NCBI GenBank assembly: GCA_030710605.1
Contig: CP092875.1
Location: forward strand, 66,330,216 to 66,394,215
Origin: Cordylochernes scorpioides
Lineage: Eukaryota; Arthropoda; Arachnida; Pseudoscorpiones; Chernetidae
Direction of reading: 5' to 3'
DNA: 64,000 bases
Shown here: one piece after another, positions 21,276 through 32,220 of the stretch
Position numbering within the stretch: the first letter of the stretch is position 1
Layout of the letters: each line of letters opens with the position of its first letter
Notes under the pieces: generated by a model
Seen by the model: only the letters and a program-made list of their open reading frames with translations
Database searches by the model: none
Told to the model about the DNA's origin: nothing
Program-made: the position numbers and the translations under genes

Positions 21276-21579
21276 TAAATTAATCAAAACTACAATAGAT
21301 GACGTCTAAAGTAACACATAACTCCTAACTCTGGACTGGACTACTGAACATACGTCCTATTTATAGCACCAATAAGTTCAAATAAAACTATGCAAGTGTG
21401 CTACAACCAAGAGAAAAAATATGCAAAGACACAACACTTATAAAAAGCGTAATTATTAATTTATATATTCTAAATCACAAAGTAAACAACAATACTTTAT
21501 TTCTTCCGCGTGCACCAATATTAAAAAAAAGATGCCCCATATAAAAACTTAAAACAAAGCTTAAAAAAAAAAAAAAAAA
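21276..21579. repeat. flank of tRNA-Glu unit, copy 3
   Basis: Same blocks as 11673-12029 ('tagcaccaataagttcaa', 'gtgctacaaccaagag'). Confidence 0.7.
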
Positions 21580-21651
21580 TTCCCACGCCGGGAATCGAAC
21601 CCGGGCCTTCTGGGTGAAAGCCAGATATCCTAGCCACTAGACCACGTGGGA
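21580..21651 (-). tRNA. tRNA-Glu (anticodon TTC), copy 3
   Basis: Same gene as at 9176 and 16395, with full stems, TTC anticodon and a long T-run terminator (plus-strand A17). Confidence 0.96.
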
Positions 21652-22152
21652 GTACGTTCTTTTCATCGTTATTTCTCTCTTTTATCAACAATTAATAGAT
21701 AAGAATGTTTATACATTATATTTTATAGATTATATTTGCTAGGAAATTAAACACTGTAACACCTAATCATGCAAATAAAAGTTGCTGATGGCCTGCGTCA
21801 TTGATATTTTTGAAAATCCAATGTTATACAAATAATATTTTTGATAAATCAAGAAAAGTCAATCGCATACGGATTTCAGGGTGTTGGCTCTGGTCAGCAT
21901 TGTGTAGGCTGTACTTCACGGAACAAAATAGCAGGTCTTTGAAGTTTCCTGCAACATCAAGGAATGAGTATTTAAGGTCAAAAGTACGTTGAAACAATAG
22001 GAAAAACAGTTCCAAAGTGACACCGTACTGGAATAAGGTAGTCACATTTAGAAAACAGGCATCTTCTAATCATGCAAATGAAAGTCGCTGTTGGATTGAG
22101 CTAGCAATATATTCTGAATTGAAAATATTAACGATTATGATAAAGCACAATT
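21652..22152. repeat. tRNA-Glu unit tail and 312-repeat copy
   Basis: 21652-21770 matches the tails at 9248-9300 and 16467-16560. 21771-22000 matches 16560-16830. The left target duplication GATAAAGCACAATT is at 22139-22152. Confidence 0.65.
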
Positions 22153-22406
22153 AGCTCACTACAATGAACAACATGTATATACGTTAATGCTCTCCTGCTG
22201 GATAAAACATTTGTTTATAAATATTTTAAAATTTTCAAGGCGATTGATAAAATGAGAGAAGAGGTGCTCAACTCCAAAGACAACGGCTGATTGCTCCCCC
22301 TCCCCTCTAGATTGCTTTTCCTCCTCACTCATGTACATATATAACCTTTAGGGGAATCCCCTTGTAAGACAATAGTGTCTTAATAAAGGTTTTTGTTGTT
22401 GTTGTT
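22153..22406 (+). mobile_element. LINE 3' tail with 14-bp target duplication
   Basis: 254 bp of 3' UTR only, ending in hairpins AGGGGAATCCCCT and AAGACAATAGTGTCTT, then AATAAAGG and (TTG)n. Flanked by GATAAAGCACAATT at 22139-22152 and 22407-22420. Matches 50062-50309. It split a foldback F element. Confidence 0.9.
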
Positions 22407-22570
22407 GATAAAGCACAATTTGGATTATAGGTTATATCCACAAGAAAATAAGACCTAATCCAAATAAATTAATAGTGTGTGAGGTCTTAGTAACAACATT
22501 GTAACCGAAACGTCACACACTATTAATTTATTTGGATTAGGTCTTATTACCTTGTATCTATATCAAAGAT
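22407..22570. repeat. foldback element (family F), copy 3
   Basis: Arms of about 70 bp ('gacctaatccaaataaatta' and its inverse) meet at hairpin 22471-22524, AATAGTGTGTGA...TCACACACTATT. Inside is TTGTAACCGAAACGTC, the 3' half of a hammerhead-like core. Confidence 0.85.
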
Positions 22571-22860
22571 TAATTAATATTTATTCCGACAGATGGTGCA
22601 AGCCATCAGTAACATGCGCCATCAGGAGATGCCTCATTCTGAAAACTCCATATGGTTGTTACTACGATAGACATTTAGAGGTGTTTACGAGCTAAATTAC
22701 TCAAATATATTGCCATACTGTAAAATATGTTGTAGAATACTTATATATACACTCATGGCCAAAACTTAAAGAAGTTGTACCTTTTAACATGTATATCGGG
22801 ATTCAGACAAGGCAATATTTATTATGTTAAGGCAATACATTAATATAAATATTTTTATGA
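22571..22860. repeat. 312-repeat fragment and TIR-element half
   Basis: 22571-22690 matches 20040-20170; 22745-22830 is a half copy of the CACTCATGGAC family (here CACTCATGGCC). Confidence 0.55.
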
Positions 22861-23215
22861 TGTATCAGCGCGCCATCTGTTATGAATATTCGAAGCTATT
22901 ATAGACGCGTATGATTCTTTTTATAAATTAAACAATTTATACTGCCTTTACTGCAATGGAAAAATTAAAGGGAGGGCCTGGCTTATCAGTGGTGAACCCT
23001 CCCAGCGGTTTCGCCAGTTTAATCTACCATACCGCTGTTATATTGCATTTTTGAGGGTTTATCACTGTTCTACTAGTGTATTGGATTGGTTTTCTTATAT
23101 ACCCTGTATTTTCTAAGGAAGGAAGCTTAGGGGTGTTTAGGGAACCTATGGACATAAGCTTATAGGTCTGCAGAAGTGGATACATATAATTTCAAGAAAT
23201 TGCATCGAGCAAAGC
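22861..23215 (+). repeat. family X element, near full-length
   Basis: Begins near GCGCGCCATCTGTTATGAA and contains 'ctttactgcaatgg'. It has the two adjacent hairpins of the family: GGGAGGG..CCCTCCC, then AGCGGT..ACCGCT. It then runs to 'atggacataagcttatagg'. About 355 bp, non-coding. See 40148-40690 for two further copies. Confidence 0.75.
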
Positions 23216-23639
23216 TCTTTCGCATATATGTTTCACATCAAAGCTATATTAGCAAATTACAGCTTTTGCACATACATACTTTTATAAATATAAGTATTTA
23301 TTACAGAAAATTAATCTTATTTTTCCTGGTTAGAATGATTATATATTTTTACTGTAAATCAATACATACTTTAAAGATATCAGTTGAGGTGGAAAACCTT
23401 TTTGCGATGAATAATTATTCATAAAATTTTATAAAGATGCGTCTCGTTTTTTTTCTTTCACAATTTATTCTAATTTAGGATCTAAATATTACTACAATTC
23501 TCACTTATTGACCAAAATATCGAACAGTTATAGATATTTACTTAATTAGGACAGCAGATTATTACAGCAGATATTACTGAAGTGGCATACGTTATTCCAC
23601 GATGTAAAAATCTGCCTACAGAAATTCTAGGATCCGTGT
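23216..23639. other. no gene seen
   Basis: AT-rich; an 82-codon open frame at 23176-23424 has no recognisable motif and starts inside family X. Confidence 0.35.
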
Positions 23640-23810
23640 TACATCAAGAGAGAGATTGAGATTGAAACTGATTTATTACAATGTACATATAAGATTATAT
23701 AAGGTTAAATACAGAATAATTAAGATTATATAATGATAAATATATGAATAAATAGATAAAATATATAAAATAATTGATAAATTTACTTATACAAGTATCA
23801 GAGTCATAAT
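23640..23810 (-). mobile_element. LINE 3' tail ending (AATCTC)n-like
   Basis: Minus-strand AATAAATCAGTTTCAATCTC followed by AATCTCTCTC at the end. The same tail is at 63255-63400. A 5'-truncated LINE of a third family, with no coding left. Confidence 0.6.
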
Positions 23811-23886
23811 CAACAATCAATCAACAATTCTGTCACCGTTTGCTTTTGTGAATGGAATAAATACCAAATATGGCCATTTTTTATAA

Positions 23887-23957
23887 GCATCGGTGGTTCA
23901 GTGGTAGAATGCTCGCCTGCTACGCGGGCGGCCCGGGTTCGATTCCCGGCCGATCCT
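23887..23957 (+). pseudogene. tRNA-Gly-derived pseudogene, anticodon now GCT
   Basis: Same cloverleaf as 6498-6568, but the loop reads CTGCTAC, turning GCC into GCT (a Ser anticodon). The acceptor stem has a C-C mismatch (CCGATCC for CCGATGC). The T stem is intact and a T run follows. Acceptor damage makes it a likely pseudogene. Confidence 0.8.
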
Positions 23958-24049
23958 TTTTTTTTACAATTTTTAAAACTCATTTATATTATTATTATTA
24001 AAATATACAAGTATCAGAGTCATCAATTCTGTCATCGTTTGCTTTTGTT

Positions 24050-24713
24050 AATGGAATGCTTTTACGTAATATACGTAAAATATGTAACTAATATGGCTGA
24101 AATTTTAGCAGTATGTATAGTAGAATCTGGAAAAACTTATATTGAATATTTCAGGTCTCTACCCCGAATATTCTTCGAGTTATTTGCAAATTTGCTCTTT
24201 CGCTCGCAAGCAGCGCCTCTAGCGGTGAAGATGGGAGGTAATATCAGCTGACCTAATGTACATGTAAAACGTGTTTTAACAGGACATAGAAAAAAATATG
24301 GAAGATATATTTTTCGCATTTTTAGCCAAGAAAAATTGAAATTGACAGGTTCTGGGCAAAAATAGCTGTCTTTTTTTAGTCAGAAAGTGATTATGACAAT
24401 ATTGCTGTATCATATTTGATTATCAGATACAAAATTATATCCGGAAAAATTCCAAAAAGCAGAGACCACGGGTGAAGCCAGTTCATTTTTAGTATGCAGG
24501 AACAAAATTCTAACAGAAAAACATTCATTCGAGCAAAGGACACAAAGCCAGATCATCTCTTTATAAAAATATCGCTTCTCAGACACAAAGTTTGGAGCGG
24601 GACGTTTCACAAGAATGACATCCACGGCGCCAATTTATAATTGTAACGAATAGTATTTGAATAAAATAATTTAATCGGGTAAAACCCGGGCGTTGCCCGG
24701 GTCATTCGGCTAG
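24050..24713 (+). mobile_element. non-autonomous Helitron, copy 4
   Basis: Ends CTAG (24710-24713) before T, with hairpin ACCCGGGCGTTGCCCGGGT. The interior from about 24085 ('ggctgaaattttagcagta') to the end ('ccacggcgccaatttataat') matches copy 1. The 5' TC terminus could not be located, so the start is approximate. Confidence 0.7.
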
Positions 24714-24724
24714 TATACATATAT

Positions 24725-25170
24725 ATATAAAATATATACAAGTCGTCATTGGTGGCGCCCACCTCGGGAAAGACTCCGCCACCGATGAACTGCGAGAGTT
24801 CTTTCTCACAGAGTGGGTAGGTCGATAAGATGGCTGGCGTTACCCACCTCAAGACCAAGATGGTACTTGTAGATGGATAGCCTTCGCCACACTTGTGATA
24901 TTTATTGCCTCTCGGGATTGAGAGGCCGACACCGAACACCCAGGCCTGCAGATCCAGGGGCACTTCGCAGGAGGCGAACACCTCCCGGAGCAGGGGTCGC
25001 ACGGCTCGAGAGACAGAAAGAGAGATTGACTATATTAATAAGAGAATGTTACATATTAGAACCACATTCTGCAGATCTGTAGCTGCCCACGCGACATTTA
25101 AAGACATTTGAAAGGAGCATGGAATTACACGGCGGCGAAACATGTCGGACGTCAGATAACTGAAGGATTT
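24725..25170. other. GC-rich island of unknown origin
   Basis: Base composition jumps relative to the surroundings. Minus-strand frame 24607-25002 (start MRPLLREVFASCEV, containing WVTPAILSTYPLCEKELS) is open for 131 codons, and shorter plus-strand frames overlap it. I do not recognise the product, and the last part of the minus frame runs into the Helitron, so it is not a complete gene. It could be an old exon, a retroelement piece or captured DNA. Confidence 0.35.
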
Positions 25171-25184
25171 TATGATGGAATTCT

Positions 25185-25325
25185 GGAGACGTTTACTAAA
25201 CACACAACATGGAATTTCATCCTACACGGATGACAGCCCGAGCATGAATCAAACATGGAACAACATGCCTCCGCCGTTACTTTGTCCCATGATGCTTCTA
25301 TGTTACTCTCCGATTTCTTATGTTA
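25185..25325 (+). repeat. repeat with 'gacagcccgagcatgaatca', copy 1
   Basis: About 120 bp is repeated at 26590-26690 with ~90% identity ('gacagcccgagcatgaatca' to 'tgttactc'). Function unknown. Confidence 0.7.
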
Positions 25326-25876
25326 AAATGCTATTCAAGGTAGCCCATAAATCCTGAAAACTTTATTTTTTAAATTGAAATTTGAAAGTAAAACTCGAAT
25401 AAAATAGTTATAGTTTTTTATTCTAGTTTTCCTTTTAAATTTTAATAAAAAATAAAAGGGTTCGGGAGTTATGGGTAATCCTGTATTTCTGCCCTTATTT
25501 TTTAAAACGCTTTTATTTCCTATGGTATTCTAACATATGCTTAACAGCCTTAATATATACCAAATGACGAGGTTTTAGCACCAGCGGAAGAGAACAGATG
25601 TCTTATTATAATGCTGATAAAACGGAGATCAATTTGGATAGGCATTGTGTGAAGGCATGATAGACTATTGGAGGATTGATTGAAGATACCAGATCAAGAG
25701 GACTACATGTGTAAACCAACTGAAGAAAGAAACCATGATATCTTACCAACAAGACTATGTCTATGGATTGATCATCTTTGGAGGTGTCTGAATGAGGAGA
25801 CACACCACAGTCTTAGGACTGATTCACTTCTAAACAATAAGGTTCAAGTGATAATTGTTTTCGGACCAAAACTATA
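25326..25876. other. no gene seen
   Basis: Open frames here are short and without motifs. Confidence 0.35.
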
Positions 25877-26100
25877 CACTAATGGACAAAAATCAAGGAC
25901 GTTTTTACTTTTAGCATGTAATGTATATCAGGATCATGACAAGAACTCTGAAATAATTTTGATACACAGTTATCTTTATTGAAGACACACGAGATAACCA
26001 AGCGTGGACAAAATAGTCTCGTGTCTCCGTAAAAAAAAAAAAAAAAAAAAAAAACGGGAGATATTAAATACTTCCCACTACTTTAAGTTTTGTCCATGAT
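25877..26100. mobile_element. CACTCATGGAC-family MITE, copy 2
   Basis: Ends CACTAATGGACAAA and TTTAAGTTTTGTCCATGA are inverted; the interior 'agacacacgagataaccaag' matches 8274-8295. A 25-bp A run lies inside. Confidence 0.7.
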
Positions 26101-26109
26101 TTGTATATA

Positions 26110-26284
26110 CAGTAGCACCTCCTTGAAAGGACACTTTCGCTAGAGGACACCTCTCTACAAAGGACAGATTTAATCTTCAAAATTACCATTTTTACTATTT
26201 GGCAACTCTCCGGTAAGAGGACATCTCTCTCTAAAGGACACTTTGGCTCTGCAATTAGATGTCCTTTACAGGGAGTTTCTACTG
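26110..26284. mobile_element. pogo-like MITE, copy B
   Basis: CAGTAGCACCTCC...TTTCTACTG with flanking TA. Inverted relative to 10591-10765. Immediately follows the previous MITE. Confidence 0.82.
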
Positions 26285-26954
26285 TATATATTATTTATAT
26301 ACAACCGCAGTAAGAAAATACATATAAAAATAATATTAGGCTGAATAATATGAAGAAAAAAAGGAAGACAGGGATAGAAATGCTGAATTTTATTATGTAT
26401 AAGAAGAAAATAGCGTTTTTATAAATGGTTGCATCAAGCTACTGTCAGTACTATGGAATGGTACTTCCTATTTCCCCAAATACTTGGTCTTTTTACCCAG
26501 CAGGCGACACGTGGCAGACGGCCAAACTATTTCAGAGCGCGTCTCCCAGGAGGGCGGATGGAAATAGCGCCCGTGAATTGGATCCTCCACGGGTGACAGC
26601 CCGAGCATGAATCAAACATGGAACAACATGCTGCCACCGTTACTTTGCCCCATGGTGCTCCTATGTTACTCCGCTGTTATTCTTCCATATGTTTCCATTC
26701 GTTTTTATTCCTGCAGTTTTATTCTATCCTATATTAAACTGCTTTTTTCTGCTCATGTGACTCATCCGTTTTTCTTCCTGTTGTATTCAATCCTATGTTA
26801 AACGGGTAATTATTTTCCCTATGTTTTTCGTACGTTTAATATCCTATGGTATTTTATGTTGAAATTATATTTTCTTGCTCTATATTTATTAAACGCTTTT
26901 ACTCCCAATGGTATTATAACCTATACTAAACAGCTATAATTCATATAAAAAATC
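26285..26954. other. second copy of the 25185 repeat and AT-rich spacer
   Basis: 26590-26690 repeats 25235-25325. The GC-richer stretch 26480-26590 ('gagcgcgtctcccaggaggg') is unassigned. No gene. Confidence 0.45.
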
Positions 26955-27375
26955 TGACTTGAGTCGTACTCAGATTGTTCTTCTTCGGCCAAACATCTTA
27001 CTCGAGTCGTGATCTAATTGTTCTTCTTCGGCCCAACATCTAACTCGAGTCGTGATGTAATTGCTCTTCTTCGGCCCAACATCTGACTCGTGACCTACTC
27101 TGATTGTTCTTCTTCGGCCAAACATCTTACTCGAGTCGTGATCTAATTGTTCTTCTTCGGCCCAACATCTAACTCGAGTCGTGATGTAATTGTTCTTCTT
27201 CGGCCCAACATCTAACTCGAGTCGTGATGTAATTGCTCTTCTTCGGCCCAACATCTGACTCGTGACCTACTCTGATTGTTCTTCTTCGGCCCAACATCTA
27301 ACTCGAGTCGTGATCTAATTGTTCTTCTTCGGCCCAACATCTAACTCGAGTTGTGATCTGATTGTTCTTCTTCTG
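26955..27375. repeat. 43-bp minisatellite
   Basis: About ten units of ~43 bp with core TTCTTCTTCGGCCCAACATC and ACTCGAGTCGTGATCT. Some units have GACCTACTC in place of GAGTCGTG, giving a higher-order unit of three to four monomers. The minus-strand open frame across it is a by-product of the unit length. Confidence 0.9.
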
Positions 27376-27474
27376 TCTTGGAGACCTCCTAGTATATTTT
27401 TCACTGCAATAAAAGGATATTAGGAAAAACTATATATTTTCATTAAATAAAAAATATCTCTAAAATGGTATAAT

Positions 27475-27830
27475 ATTTTTCGTACATTGATGGCGCGCTA
27501 TTTCCTTCTGTTGAAATTATACCTAAATGGTCTTTGGTGAATTGTTTGCGGAATAGCAATGCTTGATTCAAATATTTATATATATTTCTACTGTCCTCTA
27601 AGCCTATGTCTATAGATTCACTAAAACATTAACCAAAATTTATTTTCAACTCCGGGTATATAATAAAAATAGGCCGATATCATATTAGTTGCATATATGT
27701 AGTATGCGTATATATGCAATACTACAGCGGTCTGGTGGATTAAATTGGCGAAACCGCTGGGTGGATTCAACACTGATGGGTCAAGCACTCCCATTATATA
27801 TTTTCAATGCAGCCATCAGTAACTTTTAGT
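27475..27830 (-). repeat. family X element
   Basis: Inverted copy with AGCGGTCTGGTGGATTAAAT and AACCGCT; the second hairpin is degraded. Ends near 'cattgatggcgcgctatttcc' on the left. Confidence 0.7.
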
Positions 27831-28212
27831 TGCATGATCAGGAGATCATTTTTGTGTGTGTTTACGTAAAAACGATTTAAAAAATAATATTCATGACATT
27901 CGCTATTTTCTGACTAACCAGCTCTCCAACCTTCCAATTTCAAACTCAAAGAAACCTTTAGTACAAAAGTTGATACTCAGATTAGTCTACCTTAAAATCT
28001 GCTCAGAACTTTGGAATGATGACTTTAGCTTCAGCTGCGTTTGTTGAGGAGATTAAAATAAGGACTGGATGACCTATATTTTGCTTTTTGACTGCCTCCT
28101 GTTACAAGGAGAAAGTTTAGAAAATACTCACATTTACCAATGTAGCATTCATCCCCTACTTATTTATCTAATTAAGCAAAAATACGACTACTGTAGAAGT
28201 AAGGATAACATC
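27831..28212 (+). pseudogene. possible LINE remnant
   Basis: Frame 27856-28047 (LKNNIHDIRYFLTNQLSNL) and the following bases run into a LINE tail, so they may be decayed ORF2, but no RT motif remains. The relation is inferred from position only. Confidence 0.3.
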
Positions 28213-28292
28213 GAACTCGTGACCTACTCTGATTGTTCTTCTTCAGCCCAACAATCCAACTCGAGTCGTGATCTGATTGTTCTTCTTCGTGT
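28213..28292. repeat. two more units of the 43-bp minisatellite
   Basis: TTCTTCTTCAGCCCAACAAT and a second unit, 840 bp from the main array. They are fused in frame to the LINE C-terminal codons that follow. Confidence 0.85.
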
Positions 28293-28535
28293 TGTAGATC
28301 TATATCAATTTGTAAATAGCAGAGAGAATTATCATAGAGTTAACTATTTTTGTAAATATATTTATGATTATCTTTCAAACCTGAAAGATTCAGGTTCCTA
28401 ATATATATTATTGTTTCCCTTTTTGTTTCGATTACTTTTTCTTGTATAATATGTTTATAACTATTTCTGTTTAAAAAATGTAAATCAACGCAATTATCCC
28501 TGGCCGGGATATCGCGTTTTGTGTGCTGAAAAAAA
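28293..28535 (+). pseudogene. LINE ORF2 C-terminus and 3' UTR hairpin
   Basis: DLYQFVNSRENYHRVNYFCK continues to YLSNLKDSGS and a stop at 28399-28401, then a 3' UTR with hairpin TTATCCCTGGCCGGGATA at about 28494. Same family as 3870-4135 (SNLKDSGS in both). Confidence 0.8.
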
Positions 28536-28617
28536 GTAAGGATAAAATACAATTACAGATTAAAATGTAGGCTAGAGAATTTTAGCTCTCCTTTTATACC
28601 ATCAACATTATTATATA

Positions 28618-29242
28618 CTATCGAATGTACCCGGCTTCGCCCGGTTTTTACTCGAGTAAAAGTTTGGCTAACTAAAATTTGTTAAATCGATTCTAGAAAA
28701 CATCCAATCCCTACTAAATCTATACTTGTCAAGATAACTTTATGTTTGATACTCTGCTCCACCTAGCTGTACCTGTTCATATGTTGCTGTGTTCGAACAA
28801 AAAGGCAGTTTTGATACCTCAAACATATTTTATTAATGATCAAATATATACAATATATCAAAATGTGTGTGTGAAAATTAATAATAAAATTATCTCTACA
28901 TATATGTCATTTGAATATAACATATGTACAAAACATAGATGTACATAGTTGATGGTAGAATAAACATGTTTCTTCACTTGTGATATTGAACAATATTCAA
29001 AACGAATTTCAATTGAACAATAATTTTGTAATTATTAAATATTACCATGAAATGAATGATATTTGATGATTGATGGTGAACCTTATCTTAGTAATGCTAG
29101 AACCCCAACTCTGATTTAAAAAAAATACAAAACCTTCACGGGGATATACCTAATAATTTCACAAATTTTCACGGTGATTGGATGTATGGTTTTGAAATCT
29201 ATCGAGTATAGACAGACACACATTCATTTTTATATATTTCGA
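28618..29242 (-). mobile_element. non-autonomous Helitron, copy 5 (mutated end)
   Basis: Minus-strand 3' hairpin CCGGGCGAAGCCGGG (near 28629) and 5' terminus near 29242. The final CTAG has become ATAG. About 625 bp. A frame at 28742-28948 inside has no motif. Confidence 0.7.
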
Positions 29243-29316
29243 TAAATATATTTTGCTTACACTTTCCCTTTGCCTTCGATATGAATGCAAGAATTTTAAT
29301 AAGGGATTTGTTCCTT

Positions 29317-29396
29317 CATGAAAAATAGACACTTCGGCCAGTTAGAGTTTTTTAAGTAAAAAAAACTCTAACTGGCCGAAGTGTCTATTTTTCATG
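29317..29396. repeat. 80-bp palindrome from a PLE terminus
   Basis: Arms of ~37 bp (CATGAAAAATAGACACTTCG and on) around a short A/T loop, then 'atgaatgccggccaggcagc'. The TTCGGCCAG and CCGGCCAGGCA parts are shared with the PLE termini at 34445 and 47085. Confidence 0.8.
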
Positions 29397-29429
29397 GAAA
29401 TATGAATGCCGGCCAGGCAGCCTATATCT

Positions 29430-30640
29430 TCAGGATTTATTCCTGTGCGATTTCAAATAATATTAAATATAAAAGCATTTTTTTTAAATAGACTAGAAAA
29501 CACATTAACCCGTTCGACGAGCGGGTGCAGAATAACATCCAGTTCTAAGCCTTACTAAAGATTTTACCATATTAAAGCTAAAAATAAGGTAAGTGAGAGA
29601 TAATAGATGTTTAACCCTTTCCTAAAATATAAATAAATGGGAAATAATGATTATCACAAGATATAATATTCTATATAGTTCTGTTATCTATTATATATTC
29701 ATTTATATGATGACATCAGCCATCATACACCCTAAGCCATATAAAAGTGTTTTTATATAATTTGACTATTTCAGCATTTTCAACTTGCTCACTCACGATG
29801 ATAATTCATTTATTTAGAAAATATTTCAATTGGGTCATATTTGAAATAATAGAACCATAACCCATTTGAATATAAAATATGTATAATTACTTAATGTGGA
29901 TCAGAACTTATTTTAAATCAATAAAAACTGAAATTTTAAAAACTTGTAAATATTTATTATAGATATAGATGACATATAATGGAATTATAATATATGTATG
30001 ATGGTATATTAGAAGAATATATGTTACTTAATTATAGCAAATGAATATTTATCTTGAATTTTGCCAGTTTTGCTTGTAATTTCTGGAGTTTGAGTTAGAA
30101 ACCTGGATTTTTGAATACTTTCCTTCTTTAAGGTAATGAACAATCGTTGAAAAAATAGAGTATCAACTTCCAGTAGTTTCGAATGCATCACAGCCGGACA
30201 GACAGACATCGTATTCAGATGATTATAATTAATAAGGTGTAATTTGGTTATACCTTTAATTAGATATAAAATTTTGTGTGGTTGTTTAAAATTTAATTAC
30301 ACATATCAAATTATCTTTAATAAAGAAAATATGTCATGGCTTATTAAAACGTCATAGAAACTTTATTTCTATATAAAATTTAAGTTCTACCAGTTTATGT
30401 GAGGGCAAAGAGAATTTCCTGGCGATGATAATCATATCATTATGATAATAGTGATAATATGCTAACGATTTTATAATATGGATGAATTTTTAGATTATAA
30501 ATACGTATTTGATCAAATATTTATTCGACAAAACTCCAGGCTAAGCCGGACCATTAATGTATAGAGTATAAATATAATAAAATAAAACAATAAAAACGAT
30601 AATGATGATACCTTTCATATTAATGATGAAAGTAAATATA
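29430..30640. other. no gene seen
   Basis: AT-rich with scattered stops. The 61-codon minus frame at 30024-30209 has no recognisable domain. Confidence 0.4.
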
Positions 30641-30880
30641 TTAATATGAATATTGAATGTAATTCTACTGTCCTAAAAGCTTATATCCATAGTTTACTTA
30701 AATGCCATTTCTAAGATTCTACCCTTCAGTGTAGCATATAAAAGCAGAAAGATTCAATATAGTATTGGAGTTCTAAAGAAGCGGTCTGGTAGGTTAAATT
30801 GGCGAAACCGCTGGGAGGGTTCACCACTGGTGAGCAAAACCCTCCCAATATATTTTTCATCGCAGTAAGGACAGTAGAAG
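30641..30880 (-). repeat. family X element
   Basis: AAGCGGTCTGG...AACCGCT followed by GGGAGGG...CCCTCCC, then 'cgcagtaaggacagtagaag'. Both hairpins intact. Confidence 0.8.
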
Positions 30881-31137
30881 TTTGATTTATTTGTGAAAAA
30901 GAAATATTTGTGTCAATGTCCTAATTCGTTGAATAACGATCCTAATGAGATATTACAGTAGACTTTCTCATGTGAGACTTATAAAAACATGGATAAACCT
31001 AGTATCTCCTGAACGTGATCTCTTATTAGAACCTCTGTCATGTCAGACCAAGTTCTGAGGAGTCTTTCAGCCAAAAATAGAGCTTCATTGATAAGAGACT
31101 ACGTCCAAGTCAGAACTGGTTTACTAACGTTCGTATA

Positions 31138-31400
31138 TATACACACACACACAAAGCTTTATTAAGACGACCGGTCTTATACAGATTCACCACAGGAAGA
31201 AATAATAGATGGAGCTCCTATACTCCAGGCAGCGCAGCGCCCAACAACAGCCTCCTGTTCCGACGCATGTCCAATGGCCACACGTTCCTTCGTGCATACG
31301 TCATGGTTAGCGAATCACTGAACAGGCGAGTGTGGAATCAGCCGCGTTCTAGTCTTCGCTTTCCTCGTCCAAATGGACCACGGCATTCGGCGATTCAATT
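31138..31400 (-). mobile_element. LINE 3' tail, TTTGTGTGTG-ending family
   Basis: Minus strand: hairpin AAGACCGGTCGTCTT directly before AATAAAGC and a (TG)n end. Upstream 'ggccattggacatgcgtcgg' is shared with tails at 46740-46925 and 47905-48140. 5'-truncated. Confidence 0.7.
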
Positions 31401-31959
31401 AATCTCCTCCGAACGGTGACTGCGGCCTTGTAGAATTTATTTAAACCAAAAAGAAGACCTTGATCAAACGTCATTGCATTCATTGTTCGTATATAACATT
31501 GTAGGCGGCTTCTTAAGGTAGCCGTTACTCTAATAATAATAATTCATTTTTAAAGTAAATTACTTAGGCACTTTCTCTCTGTATTTTTAGATCCAGTCGA
31601 TAAATGGGTATTCTTCAGGTTGAAAAATATAATAAAAACCTTTCAACATGATACATCAAAGGCTGGTCAATAGTTGTATTCCTTTGTGTGAAATATGATT
31701 ACCTCATATCGTTATTTCATTGGATTTTAGTATCTTCGTTTATAATACATTTATCTCTGTATTCATACTTTCTTCTTTTCTTTTCATATTCGTTATCATA
31801 ATGTTGAGTGTGTAATAATTCGTATATTATACGTACACTATATTGAATCATAAGCACAAAAGTAGCCTTTTATAAAAATACATTAAAACAATGTATAGAA
31901 CAATGTATTTTATTACAAATCAATAACGCGATATTTATATATAACGAATGAAGACATTA
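31401..31959. other. no gene seen
   Basis: 31401-31440 is still GC-richer LINE-like sequence; the rest is plain AT-rich DNA. Confidence 0.35.
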
Positions 31960-32220
31960 AGACGCCAATGTTTCTTTTCACAAATAAATCAAACTTCTAC
32001 TGTCCTTACTGCGATGAAAAAATATTAGGAGGGCTTGGTTCATCAGTGGTGAACCCTCCCAGCAATTTCGCCAATTTAATCAACTAGATCGATTCTTTAG
32101 AGCTCTAATACTGTATTGAATCATTCTGCTTATATATGCTGTAATAAAGAGTTGAATCTTAGAAATGACATTTAAGAAAACTATGGACATAAACTTTTAG
32201 GATGGGTAGAATTGTATTTT
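31960..32220 (+). repeat. family X element
   Basis: GGAGGGCTTGGTTCATCAGT..CCCTCC hairpin intact; the second hairpin is decayed (AGCAATTTCG). Right part 'actatggacataaac' present. Confidence 0.75.

Noticed and set aside
26030-26054. Long A run as a retroposon poly(A) tail
   Set aside because: It lies inside a TIR element with counterparts in other copies, so it is an expanded internal homopolymer.
26970-27254. 94-codon repetitive protein
   Set aside because: Created by a 43-bp minisatellite; no start context and no known domain.
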